From positions 133,433 through 194,970 of the forward strand of contig NZ_GL890773.1 in assembly GCF_000211415.1 (NCBI RefSeq): DNA of 61,538 nucleotides. The letters run 5' to 3'. Both the position numbers and the translations under genes were made by a program. Numbering within the stretch: position 1 is the first letter of the stretch; each line of letters opens with the position of its first letter. The notes beneath the pieces were generated by a model, which saw nothing but the letters and a program-made list of their open reading frames with translations, was not told the DNA's origin and made no database searches. The stretch comes from Enterobacter mori LMG 25706. GTDB lineage: Bacteria > Pseudomonadota > Gammaproteobacteria > Enterobacterales > Enterobacteriaceae. Shown here in pieces: positions 15,885 through 26,700 of this stretch.

Positions 15885-16133
15885 TTACCTGGGTGGGTCT
15901 TCGGATCGGTTCTTTTCCTTCGCCATAATGCACTGTATTCCTCCAATGAGGATCCCACCGCTAATGGCAAGGGTAATAGCTTCAACAAGATCGCTAATTG
16001 GAAAATCAAATTGTCCGATGAAAAAGAAGCTGACCAGGGCAATCAACAAACGTCCAAATAAAAGCGTGGCAAATATTCCTGCTATCCAAACAGCGACCAG
16101 TAATAAGAATAATTTTACCTTTGTAGTAATCAT
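15885..16133 (-). CDS. Two-helix small membrane protein, unknown
   Basis: 82-residue protein with two clear membrane segments (about 6-27 and 48-68) separated by a short loop (FFFIGQFDFPISDL), ending in a basic, charged tail KEKNRSEDPPR. The shape resembles small membrane proteins found next to effector or secretion genes, but I do not recognise the family. It heads a same-strand run of small ORFs in relatively AT-rich DNA. Confidence 0.6.
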   Translation of the reverse strand: MITTKVKLFLLLVAVWIAGIFATLLFGRLLIALVSFFFIGQFDFPISDLVEAITLAISGGILIGGIQCIMAKEKNRSEDPPR

Positions 16134-16244
16134 TATTTTCCTCTGTCTGAATGCGGCAAACTGGTGAAGGGCTGTAACCGCTAGCTTCTGTAAGTTCCTG
16201 AATGCTCGAATTTCTTAACCTTTCGTTATGACAGAACTTGCACG

Positions 16245-17198
16245 CTAGTTCTGCAGACGAAACGTCTTCCGCCACTCCGCCGGACTCACCCCAAAACGCG
16301 CCTTAAACTGCTGTCGCCAGGTGACGGCGGAATTAAATCCCACCAGTTCAGCCACGCGCTCAATCGGCATATTTCCGGCTTCAAGCAGGATCTGGCTGCG
16401 CCGCAGGCGCTCGGCGGTAAGCCAGTCGGCAACGCTCATCCCCGTGGCTTTAATAAAATGACGCGTCAGGGTGCGGCGGCTCATCGAAACCACGTCCGCC
16501 AGCGAGTCAAGGCTATGCGGTTCGGTGATGTGCTTCTGTAGATAGTCGATCAGGCAATTGATACGTGCATCGCGGGTGTCATTCGGAACAGGCTGAGCAA
16601 TAAACTGCGCCTGACCGCCCTCGCGGTGCGGCGGCACAATCATCCGCCGGGCAATCTGGTTGGCGACCACGCTGCCAAACCGCTGGCGAATGATATACAG
16701 GCAGCAGTCCAGCGCAGCCGCGGTTCCGGCAGAGGTGATAATATTACCGTCATCCACGTAGAGCGCATTGATATCCAACTGGACGTGCGGAAAGAGCGAC
16801 TGGAACTGATTTTCGAACTCCCAGTGGGTGGCAGCGCGCTTGCCGTCGAGAATGCCCGCATAGCCCAGCACAAACGACCCCAGACACAACCCGACGATTT
16901 CAGCGCCATTGTCTCTCGCCTGCACCAGGCTGTCGATCAACATCTGAGGCGGGCGTTCCAGGATGTGCTGCCAGTAGGGCACGACAACAATATCAGCCTG
17001 CTCAATGACGGAGTAATCCTGCGTAGCATTGAGCGAAAAACCGTCTTTTGATGTCAGAAACCCTGGTTTTTCAGCGCAAATCGTGACATTAAATCGCTTT
17101 TCGCCCGATACCGTATCGCCAAACAAAATGCAGGGAACGGAGTAGTGGAATGGGCTAAACCCGTCCACCGCGACAATGGCAACATGTAATAGTGACAT
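16245..17198 (-). CDS. GlxA-type transcriptional regulator (DJ-1/PfpI + AraC)
   Basis: 317-residue regulator with an N-terminal DJ-1/PfpI-like domain (about 1-175; nucleophile-elbow-like GLCLGSFVLGYAGIL) and a C-terminal AraC-type double helix-turn-helix (about 215-315; SLDSLADVVSMSRRTLTRHFIKATGMS and IERVAELVGFNSAVTWRQQFKARFGVSPAEWR). The start at 17198 is chosen for GGAGAG just upstream. The neighbour 26 bases upstream on the same strand is a metallo-hydrolase, which may be its target or partner. The ligand is unknown. Confidence 0.88.
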   Translation of the reverse strand: MSLLHVAIVAVDGFSPFHYSVPCILFGDTVSGEKRFNVTICAEKPGFLTSKDGFSLNATQDYSVIEQADIVVVPYWQHILERPPQMLIDSLVQARDNGAEIVGLCLGSFVLGYAGILDGKRAATHWEFENQFQSLFPHVQLDINALYVDDGNIITSAGTAAALDCCLYIIRQRFGSVVANQIARRMIVPPHREGGQAQFIAQPVPNDTRDARINCLIDYLQKHITEPHSLDSLADVVSMSRRTLTRHFIKATGMSVADWLTAERLRRSQILLEAGNMPIERVAELVGFNSAVTWRQQFKARFGVSPAEWRKTFRLQN

Positions 17199-17223
17199 CA
17201 CTCTCTCCTTCCCTCCGTGGTGC

Positions 17224-18003
17224 TCAGAATATAACGCTTTCACCATCCTGGGGAATGCTCAATGCATCACTAAACTGGTTGGCTTCGGCGTATTCACGCA
17301 GCGCGCGGCGGGTCAGTAGACAGTGGTTGATGGCCTCCATATGGGTCGCCACAATCTGCGCCTCAGGCAACAGAAAATGCACGTTCAGCACGTCCTGCTC
17401 CCCCATGATAATGGGGCCAAAGCCAATCACATGCGCGTAACCGGCGTTCACAACCACGACATCCGGCTGGTGCTTTTGCATGTCGGCCGCCACCTCTTCG
17501 CGCCAGATGGTATCCCCGGCGATATAGAGCGTCTTTTCGTCAGGATGACGGAAGACGACGCCGCAGGCCTCGCCCAGGCGCTCCGCCAGGTCCGGCACGG
17601 CATAAGCGCGATCGGTTCCGTGCTGGCCGCCGTGGGTTTTCACGATGCTTACGTCATCAAATGCGGTCTCTTCGGTCATCACCGTCAGGTGGGTAAATCC
17701 CTGGCTGCGCAGCAGCGCGGCGTCGCTGTCGTTTTGTACATAAATCGGTTTGTCTTTGGCGATCTGTGCAATGGCGGTTTGATCCCAATGATCGTCATGC
17801 GTGTGGGTGACAATCACCGCGTCGGCATCGAGCAGCGTAGTAACCTCAACAGGCAGGTCAACGGTCGGGTTACGAATATCTGCATGCGCCGTGCCCGGGA
17901 AACCGGGGTAAGCCCCTTTCGGCGCGAGCATGGGGTCAACTAAAAAACGTTTTCCCGCGTAGGTAATCAGCTGAGTGGCATTGCGAATCTGAGTAATGTT
18001 CAT
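17224..18003 (-). CDS. MBL-fold metallo-hydrolase (UlaG-like)
   Basis: 259-residue metallo-beta-lactamase-fold hydrolase. The metal-binding motif is THTHDDHWD (about 66-74), with further ligands in KTHGGQHG and GDTIWREE, and a late histidine in ATHMEA. The overall layout resembles the UlaG/L-ascorbate-6-P lactonase branch. Same strand as the GlxA-type regulator 26 bases downstream, consistent with a two-gene operon. The substrate is unknown. Confidence 0.85.
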   Translation of the reverse strand: MNITQIRNATQLITYAGKRFLVDPMLAPKGAYPGFPGTAHADIRNPTVDLPVEVTTLLDADAVIVTHTHDDHWDQTAIAQIAKDKPIYVQNDSDAALLRSQGFTHLTVMTEETAFDDVSIVKTHGGQHGTDRAYAVPDLAERLGEACGVVFRHPDEKTLYIAGDTIWREEVAADMQKHQPDVVVVNAGYAHVIGFGPIIMGEQDVLNVHFLLPEAQIVATHMEAINHCLLTRRALREYAEANQFSDALSIPQDGESVIF

Positions 18004-18098
18004 GGGCTATCCTCCGGTGGGTGTGATAAGGAGAATAGCCCGTGACCACGCGTTACGATGTGGGCTAAAGGGCGATGATCGATGGAATTGGGCCAAAC

Positions 18099-18899
18099 TT
18101 ACCAGCCTGGCACCGCGCCGCCGTTGAAGATCGTTTCGGCCGCTTTTGCCACCTCAGGCGACTGATACGACTGTATGAATTCCTTCACGTTTTCCGCATT
18201 TTTATTGTCTTCACGCGTCACGACAATGTTCACATACGGCGAGTTTTTATCTTCAATGAAGACGCTGTCATGAACCGGCGACAGGCCGGTTTGCTGGAGG
18301 TAGGTGGTACTAATAATGGCGACATCCACCTTCGGATCGTCCAGCACGCGCGGCAGCTGCGCGCCTTCCAGCTCCATAATCTTCAGATTTTTAGGGTTTG
18401 CGGTGATATCCAGCGCCGTCGGCAGCAGGCCAACGTCCGGCTTCAGGGCAATCAGCTTCTCTTTTTGCAGCAGCAGCAGCGCGCGACCGAGGTTGGTTGG
18501 ATCGTTAGGAATGGCAATCGTTGCGCCGTCTTTCAGTTCATTCACCGATTTAATCTTGCGGGAATAGCCAGCCATCGGGAAAACGAAGGTGTTTGCAACG
18601 GCAACCAGCTTGTAGCCGTGCGCCTTGTTATCTTCTGCGAGGAACGGGCGGTGCTGGAAGACGTTGGCATCCAGCTCCCCCTGGTTAGTGGCATCGTTGG
18701 GCAGCAGCGATCCGCTAAAGCCCACCAGCTCCACGTCCAGACCGTATTTCTCTTTTGCCACCTTTTTAGCGACCTCCGCCACGTCCTGCTCGGCACCGTT
18801 AATCACGCCGACCTTAATGTGTTTGGCATCATTGCTGCTTTGGTCACAGCCCGCGAGCAGCAGGCCAGTCAGGAGAAGCGCACCCAGTCGAAGTTTCAC
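18099..18899 (-). CDS. nlpA: Lipoprotein-28 NlpA (MetQ family)
   Basis: 266-residue inner-membrane lipoprotein related to the methionine-binding protein MetQ. The start is GTG at 18899, preceded by AAAAGGAA; the upstream in-frame extension lacks a signal. Signal and lipobox are LLLAGC with Cys18; Asp at +2 is the classic signal for retention in the inner membrane. HIKVGVINGAEQDVAEVAKKVAKEKYGLDVE is almost identical to E. coli NlpA, and the C-terminus NGGAVPGW fits. The gene is single, without an ABC permease or ATPase, as in E. coli. Confidence 0.94.
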   Translation of the reverse strand: MKLRLGALLLTGLLLAGCDQSSNDAKHIKVGVINGAEQDVAEVAKKVAKEKYGLDVELVGFSGSLLPNDATNQGELDANVFQHRPFLAEDNKAHGYKLVAVANTFVFPMAGYSRKIKSVNELKDGATIAIPNDPTNLGRALLLLQKEKLIALKPDVGLLPTALDITANPKNLKIMELEGAQLPRVLDDPKVDVAIISTTYLQQTGLSPVHDSVFIEDKNSPYVNIVVTREDNKNAENVKEFIQSYQSPEVAKAAETIFNGGAVPGW

Positions 18900-19007
18900 G
18901 AGACAGTTCCTTTTGTTAGACGTTTTGAAGACTATATCGACAACGCGACGGCGCGCTAAAAAACGAAAAGGAATCAATAAGAAGGATAAGTTATATGCGG
19001 CCTATTA

Positions 19008-19080
19008 CCGGGTGGCGCTGCGCTTACCCGGCTTACGCGCGGAGGTGTTGTAGGCCCGGTAAGCAAAGCGCCACCGGGCG
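19008..19080. repeat. Paired REP elements (BIME)
   Basis: ccgggtggcgctgcgcttacccgg-type palindrome at 19008-19031 and an inverted copy at 19055-19079, lying between nlpA and the MFS exporter gene. Single REP units recur at 28656, 43741 and 55059. Confidence 0.85.
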
Positions 19081-19087
19081 ATGGGCC

Positions 19088-20647
<1,560 letters not shown>

Positions 20648-20665
20648 TCAAGAGGCACCGTGGTC

Positions 20666-21313
20666 ATGCCAGTATTAAAAGACAATTCTGAACCGCGCCG
20701 CCCCGGCCGCCCTCGCGGGGGTAAACGCGTCACCGCCAGCCGCGAACAGCTGCTGGATATCGCCCTGAACCTCTTTTCCCGTCAGGGGATCGCCAATACC
20801 TCACTCAACGCCATTGCCAAAGAGGCGGGCGTCACGCCCGCGATGCTGCACTATTACTTCAACTCCCGAGAGCAACTGCTGGATGCGATGATTGAGGAGC
20901 GTTTCCTGCCGTTACGCGAGCGGATCGGGACAATTTTCGCCGATAACCGGGATTCGCCGGTGAACGCCCTGACGGAAATGGTTAAAGTGCTGGCCGAACT
21001 GGCGGAACAGTATCCCTGGTTTGCACCGCTGTGGATGCAGGAGGTGATTGGCGAAATGCCGGTACTGCGCACCCATCTTCAGGCGCGGTTTGGTGACGAG
21101 AAGTATCAGGCGACGCTTGCCACCCTCAAAGGCTGGCAGCAGGAAGGGAAGCTGAATCAGGCGCTGGCACCGGAGCTGCTGTTTACCACCTTGCTGAGCC
21201 TGGTGCTGGTGCCGTTCTCACGCATGCGCAATGACGAGAGGCTAAAATCCCTCTCGCCGGAAATCATTGTCCGTCATGCGCTTGCCGTAATCGGCACCGG
21301 GATCGGCGGTTAA
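20666..21313 (+). CDS. TetR-family repressor
   Basis: 215-residue regulator. The N-terminal helix-turn-helix is [49 protein letters not shown] (about 24-72), after a basic, proline-rich lead ([11 protein letters not shown]). The ATG at 20666 with AGAGG 10 bases upstream is preferred over the GTG at 20660. Divergent from a DHA2 drug exporter, its probable target. The stop overlaps the convergent acetyltransferase gene by 4 bases. Confidence 0.9.
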   Translation: MPVLKDNSEPRRPGRPRGGKRVTASREQLLDIALNLFSRQGIANTSLNAIAKEAGVTPAMLHYYFNSREQLLDAMIEERFLPLRERIGTIFADNRDSPVNALTEMVKVLAELAEQYPWFAPLWMQEVIGEMPVLRTHLQARFGDEKYQATLATLKGWQQEGKLNQALAPELLFTTLLSLVLVPFSRMRNDERLKSLSPEIIVRHALAVIGTGIGG

Positions 21314-21729
21314 AGCGCCTTTGCCAGATAGTGGCGCTGCATGCCCGCATAGGGGTAATCCTGCAGCGACATCTGCAGCTGGTAGCCCTGCTTTTCATAG
21401 AACGGGCGTGCCTGGAAGCTGACCGTATCCACCAGCGCGTGCTTGCAGCCCTGGCGTCGGGCTTCATCTTCTGCCGTTTTGATGAGCTCGCTGCCGACGC
21501 CGGAACCGCGCACGCTATCGCTGACCCACAGAAAATCAATATTTAACCAGTCGCCTTTACGCACCCCAATTAGCCCGCCGAGCATGATCCCTTTTTCGTC
21601 CCGCACGTAAACGCCAATATCCCCGCTGAAGTTCGCCAGATCTAAAAACTGCCCGTTATAGGCTCTCAGCCCCGTTAATAACTCTTCTTTCTCTTCGGGT
21701 GCGACTTTTTTAGTAATGCTCAACTGCAT
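21310..21729 (-). CDS. GNAT N-acetyltransferase
   Basis: 139-residue GNAT-fold enzyme. The acetyl-CoA loop is [25 protein letters not shown] and the C-terminal signature [10 protein letters not shown]. The start at 21729 follows AAGGAG by 6 bases. Substrate unknown. Convergent with, and overlapping, the TetR-family gene. Confidence 0.85.
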   Translation of the reverse strand: MQLSITKKVAPEEKEELLTGLRAYNGQFLDLANFSGDIGVYVRDEKGIMLGGLIGVRKGDWLNIDFLWVSDSVRGSGVGSELIKTAEDEARRQGCKHALVDTVSFQARPFYEKQGYQLQMSLQDYPYAGMQRHYLAKAL

Positions 21730-21850
21730 ATTGTTCTCCTTATTTTCAGCGCAATCTGAATATCTCACAGCTTAACCTTCATAAAAACTCCTTATTTCCT
21801 CCATTGTTTAATCCAGGAAATATTCATTCAATATGTAAATAAAAAAAGCC

Positions 21851-21895
21851 TTTCCAATACGCACCTAAAACGTATAATGAGAACGATCATTCTCA
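21851..21895 (+). promoter_or_regulatory. Promoter and near-palindromic operator of the eef-linked TetR gene
   Basis: tttcca (21851-21856), a 16-base spacer and TATAAT (21873-21878) form a good sigma-70 promoter. The -10 runs into the near-palindrome tgagaacgatcattctca (21878-21895, one mismatched pair), a likely autoregulatory site. The sequence is also reminiscent of a Fur box. Confidence 0.6.
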
Positions 21896-21915
21896 CTTTT
21901 ACACGGTAGCAGACG

Positions 21916-22485
21916 ATGAGCACAAAGCTGGAAGAACGACAAAAATTGCGCCAGGACGAGATCATCACCGCCGCGCGCCGCTGCTTTCGCGCCAGTGGGT
22001 TTCACGCCGCCAGCATGTCGCAGATTGCCAGCGAGGCAAAGCTCAGCGTCGGACAAATTTACCGTTATTTCAGCAACAAAGACGCGATTATCGAAGAGAT
22101 GATCCGCCGCATCATCGACTCGCGCATCGAGGAGATGCAGGGCAAAACGCTGGTTGAAGGGATGCCGCAGGCCCTCGCCTGGCGGCAAACGCTCAACGAG
22201 GATGACGATGCGCTGATGCTGGAAATGTCCGCCGAGGCCACGCGTAATCCTCAGGTTGCTGCCATGCTGATCGAAGCCGAATCGCGCATGTTCACCAACG
22301 CCTGCGCGCACCTGAAAAAGCAGTTCCCCCACCTGAGCGATGAGCATATTCGCTGCTGCGTGGAGATTACCGCCGTGATGATCGAAGGAACGATTTACCG
22401 TCGACTCGCGCCGTTAAAAGTACCGTCAGAACAATTAGAACCTCTTTATCAGGATATTTTAAATATGCTTTTCTCTGCGAAGTAA
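21916..22485 (+). CDS. TetR-family regulator of the RND pump
   Basis: 189-residue TetR-type repressor with an N-terminal HTH (DEIITAARRCFRASGFHAASMSQIASEAKLSVGQIYRYFSNKDAIIEEM). It lies directly upstream of, and on the same strand as, a three-gene RND efflux system, separated by a terminator and two palindromes, so it is probably its local regulator. The ligand domain is typical in length. Confidence 0.88.
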   Translation: MSTKLEERQKLRQDEIITAARRCFRASGFHAASMSQIASEAKLSVGQIYRYFSNKDAIIEEMIRRIIDSRIEEMQGKTLVEGMPQALAWRQTLNEDDDALMLEMSAEATRNPQVAAMLIEAESRMFTNACAHLKKQFPHLSDEHIRCCVEITAVMIEGTIYRRLAPLKVPSEQLEPLYQDILNMLFSAK

Positions 22486-22504
22486 TCGCATATGAATAAT
22501 TAGC

Positions 22505-22528
22505 GGGAATAAGTAATTCCCCTTTTTT
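22505..22528 (+). terminator. Terminator after the TetR gene
   Basis: gggaat (22505-22510) and attccc (22516-22521) with a 5-base loop, then CTTTTTT. It separates the regulator from the pump operon, which therefore needs its own promoter. Confidence 0.75.
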
Positions 22529-22533
22529 ACATT

Positions 22534-22605
22534 TCTGGCTCAGCCAGAGATGCGGTATCGCTGTGCCTTTAAATAGCCCTCCTCCCTGTTAAGCGATTAA
22601 CAGGG
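22534..22605 (+). promoter_or_regulatory. Two perfect palindromes upstream of the RND pump operon
   Basis: tctggct-c-agccaga (22534-22548) is a 15-base palindrome, and ccctgttaa-gcga-ttaacaggg (22584-22605) has perfect 9-base arms around a GCGA (GNRA-type) loop. Either may be the operator for the adjacent TetR protein; the second may also form a stable hairpin in the 5' leader, 28 bases before the first pump gene. Confidence 0.55.
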
Positions 22606-22633
22606 CAGGCATCGTTCACCCTGGAAAAAGATT

Positions 22634-23755
22634 ATGAAAACCATAACAACCTCCATCGCGGCATTACTCCTCCTGACAGGGTGCGATAATGCGCAAACAT
22701 CTGCTCCCCAGCGTCCTCTTCCGGATGTGGGGATTGTCACGCTCATGAGCCAGCCTGTTTCCGTCGTCAGCGAGCTGACGGGCCGTACCACCGCCGCCAT
22801 GAGCGCCGAAGTGCGCCCGCAGGTAGGCGGCATTATCCAGAAGCGGCTGTTCACCGAAGGCGATACGGTCAAGGCCGGACAGGCGTTGTATCAAATTGAC
22901 CCTTCCAGCTACCGCGCCGCCTACGATGAAGCCGCCGCGGCGCTAAAGCAGGCGCAGGCGCTGGTGCAGGCCGACTGCCAGAAGGCCCAGCGCTATGCGC
23001 AGCTGGTGAAAGATGACGGCGTGTCACGTCAGGATGCAGAGGACGCGAAGTCCACCTGCGCACAGGACAAGGCCAGCGTCGAGTCAAAGAAGGCCGCGCA
23101 GGAAAGCGCGCGCATTAACCTCAACTGGACCACCGTGACCGCACCGATTGCCGGACGTATCGGCATCTCCTCCGTCACCCCCGGCGCGCTGGTGACCGCT
23201 CAGCAGGATACCGCCCTCGCCACCATTCGCGGGCTCGACAGCATGTACGTCGATCTCACACGTTCCAGCGCCGATCTGCTGCGTTTACGCAAGCAAACCC
23301 TTGCCACCAATAGCGATACGCTAAGCGTGTCGTTAATCCTCGAAGACGGCAGCACCTATGGTGAAAAAGGCCGCCTGGCGTTAACCGAAGTGGCGGTGGA
23401 TGAATCAACCGGCTCCGTCACGCTGCGCGCCGTCTTCCCGAACCCGCAGCATCAGCTCCTGCCGGGGATGTTTGTCCGCGCCAGAGTGGATGAAGGCATC
23501 ATGAACGACGCGATCCTGGCACCGCAGCAGGGCATCACCCGCGACGCCAAAGGCACCGCTACCGCGCTGGTGGTGAATGCCAGCAACAAGGTCGAGCAGC
23601 GTCAGCTGGAAACGGGCGACACCTACGGCGACAAATGGCTGGTGCTGAGCGGCCTGAAGGCGGGCGATAAGCTGATTGTGGAAGGCACCGACAAGGTGAC
23701 CGCCGGGCAGGAAGTGAAAGCCGAAGAGATGAAAGCCAGTGGAGGAAACGCCTGA
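22634..23755 (+). CDS. eefA: RND efflux periplasmic adaptor (EefA-like)
   Basis: 373-residue membrane-fusion lipoprotein linking the RND pump to the outer-membrane channel. The lipobox is LLTGC (Cys17) with Asp at +2, which favours inner-membrane anchoring. It has the barrel-sandwich hybrid (EVRPQVGGIIQKRLFTEGDTVKAGQALYQIDPSSY), an alpha-hairpin (about 85-150), then VTAPIAGRIGISSVTPGALV and LLPGMFVRARVDEG, all typical of AcrA/AcrE/EefA. First gene of a three-gene operon; the next start overlaps its stop. EefABC is known from Enterobacter aerogenes and Klebsiella; the name is assigned by family and operon form, and an AcrEF-type paralogue cannot be excluded. Confidence 0.85.
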   Translation: MKTITTSIAALLLLTGCDNAQTSAPQRPLPDVGIVTLMSQPVSVVSELTGRTTAAMSAEVRPQVGGIIQKRLFTEGDTVKAGQALYQIDPSSYRAAYDEAAAALKQAQALVQADCQKAQRYAQLVKDDGVSRQDAEDAKSTCAQDKASVESKKAAQESARINLNWTTVTAPIAGRIGISSVTPGALVTAQQDTALATIRGLDSMYVDLTRSSADLLRLRKQTLATNSDTLSVSLILEDGSTYGEKGRLALTEVAVDESTGSVTLRAVFPNPQHQLLPGMFVRARVDEGIMNDAILAPQQGITRDAKGTATALVVNASNKVEQRQLETGDTYGDKWLVLSGLKAGDKLIVEGTDKVTAGQEVKAEEMKASGGNA

Positions 23756-26700
23756 TGTTTTCCCGTTTCTTCGTGCGTCGCCCGGTCTTTGCCTGGGTTA
23801 TCGCCATTCTTATCATGCTCGCCGGGATGCTGGCTATCCGCTCGCTGCCGGTCGCGCAGTACCCGGACGTCGCCCCGCCGTCGATCAAGATCTCCGCCAC
23901 CTACACCGGTGCCTCCGCGCAGACGCTGGAAAACAGCGTGACGCAGGTGATCGAGCAGCAGCTCACCGGGCTGGATAACCTGCTCTACTTCACCTCCACC
24001 AGCAGCTCGGACGGGTCAGTAAGCATCAACGTCACCTTCGAGCAGGGAACCGACCCTGACACCGCGCAGGTACAGGTGCAGAACAAGGTTCAGCAGGCGG
24101 AATCTCGCCTGCCGACCGAGGTGCAGCAATCCGGCATTACCGTCGAGAAATCGCAGAGCAACTTCCTGCTGATCATGGGCGTGTACGATAAAACCGACAC
24201 CGCCAGCAGCTCGGATATCGCCGACTGGCTGGTGAGCAATATGCAGGATCCGCTGGCGCGCGTGGAGGGCGTTGGCAGCCTGCAGGTGTTCGGTGCGGAA
24301 TACGCCATGCGCATCTGGCTCGACCCGGCGAAGCTGGCGTCCTACTCGCTGATGCCGTCCGACGTGCAGAGCGCGATTGAAGCCCAGAACGTGCAGGTTT
24401 CCGCCGGTAAAATCGGCGCACTGCCTTCGTCAAACGCCCAGCAGTTGACCGCCACCGTCCGCGCCCAGTCGCGCCTGCAGACGGTGGATCAGTTTAAAAA
24501 CATCATTGTGAAGAGCCAGTCCAACGGCGCGGTCGTGCGCATCAGCGACGTCGCCCGCGTGGAGATGGGCAGCGAAGATTATACCGCCACCGCGAAGCTC
24601 AACGGCCACCCGGCGGCGGGTATGGCGGTCATGCTTTCACCGGGTGCGAACGCGCTCAACACTGCGACGGCGGTAAAAGACAAGATTACTGAGTTCAAAA
24701 AGTCGATGCCGGAAGGCTACGACGTGGCCTACCCGAAAGACAGCACAGAGTTCATTAAGATCTCCGTTGAGGACGTGATTCAGACCCTGTTCGAAGCCAT
24801 TATCCTCGTGGTGGTTGTGATGTACCTGTTCCTGCACAACATCCGCGCGACGCTGATCCCGGCGCTGGCGGTACCTGTTGTTCTGCTGGGCACCTTCGGC
24901 GTGCTGGCGCTGTTCGGCTACTCCATCAATACCCTGACGCTGTTTGCGATGGTGCTGGCGATTGGGCTTTTGGTGGATGACGCCATCGTGGTGGTGGAAA
25001 ACGTCGAACGTATTATGCGCGACGAAGGCCTGCCCGCCCGCGAAGCCACCGAAAAATCGATGGGCGAAATCTCCGGCGCGCTGATCGCCATTGCGCTGGT
25101 GCTCTCTGCGGTATTCCTGCCGATGGCCTTCTTCGGCGGCTCCACCGGGGTGATTTACCGTCAGTTCTCGGTCACCATCATTTCGGCGATGTTCCTCTCC
25201 GTGGTGGTGGCGTTGACCCTGACGCCCGCGCTCTGCGGCTCAATTCTGAGCCACACGGCTCCGCACAAGAAAGGTTTCTTCGGCGCGTTTAACCGCTTCT
25301 ACAGCAGGACCGAGCATGGCTATCAGAACAAGGTGCTGCGGGCCCTGCGCCGCTCCGGCGGCATGCTGGTCATCTACGCCCTGCTCTGTGGCGCAATGGG
25401 CTTCGCCATGCTTAAGCTGCCGGGCAGCTTCCTGCCAACGGAAGACCAGGGCGAAATCATGGTGCAGTACACCCTGCCAGCCGGCGCGACGACGGTGCGT
25501 ACCGCCGAAGTCAGCCGCCAGGTGCGCGAGTGGTTCCTCACCAAAGAGAAAGCCAACACCAACGTGATCTTTACCATTGAAGGCTTCAGCTTCAGCGGCA
25601 GCGGCCAGAACGCCGGGATGGCGTTTGTCTCTCTGAAAAACTGGTCAGAGCGTAAAGGCGATGAGAATACCGCGCAGGCCATCGCCCTGCGCGCCACGCA
25701 GGAGCTGAGCACCATCCGCGATGCGACCATCTTTGCCATGACGCCGCCGGCGGTGGACGGTCTGGGCCAGAGCAACGGCTTTACCTTTGAGCTGATGGCC
25801 AGCGGCGGCACCGACCGTGACGCGCTGTTGAAACTGCGTAACCAGCTGATTGGTCAAGCCAACCAGGACAGCTCGCTGCACGCCGTGCGCGCCAACGATC
25901 TGCCGCAGATGCCGCAGCTTCAGGTCGATATCGACAACAACAAGGCCGTGTCGCTGGGGCTGTCCCTGAGCGACGTCACCGACACCCTCTCCAGCGCCTG
26001 GGGCGGGACCTACGTGAACGACTTTATCGATCGCGGCCGCGTGAAAAAGGTCTACATCCAGGGCGACAGCGACTATCGCGCCGTGCCGTCGGATCTCAAC
26101 AAATGGTATGTGCGCGGCAGCGACAGCACCATGACCCCGTTCTCCGCCTTCGCCACCACCCGCTGGGAGTACGGCCCGGAAAGCCTGGTACGCTACAACG
26201 GCTCGGCGGCGTATGAGATTCAGGGCGAAAACGCCAGCGGCGCCAGCTCCGGCACGGCGATGAGCAAAATGGAGCAGCTGGCAAACAGCCTGCCGTCCGG
26301 CAGCACATGGGCGTGGAGCGGTTTGTCGCTACAGGAAAAACTGGCGAGCGGTCAGGCGATGAGCCTTTATGCCCTTTCCATTCTCGTGGTGTTCCTGTGC
26401 CTGGCAGCGCTGTATGAGAGCTGGTCAGTACCGATTTCGGTCATCATGGTGATCCCGCTTGGCGTGCTGGGCGCAGCCGTCGCCGCCTCCCTGCGTGGCC
26501 TGAACAACGATGTCTACTTTCAGGTGGCGCTGCTGACCACCATTGGCCTGTCGTCGAAGAACGCCATCCTGATTGTGGAATTTGCCGAAGCCAAAGTCGC
26601 GGAAGGGTACTCCCTGACGCGCGCCGCGCTGCGTGCCGCTCAGACGCGTCTGCGTCCGATCATCATGACCTCACTGGCGTTTATCGCAGGGGTTACGCCG

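Noticed and set aside
15878..16042. Upstream extension of the 48-residue acidic ORF
   Set aside because: It overlaps the coding frame of the two-helix membrane protein, which has the better coding character.
16006..16275. 89-codon minus-strand ORF before the two-helix protein
   Set aside because: Overlaps both the GlxA-type gene end and the membrane protein start in another frame, with no ribosome site.
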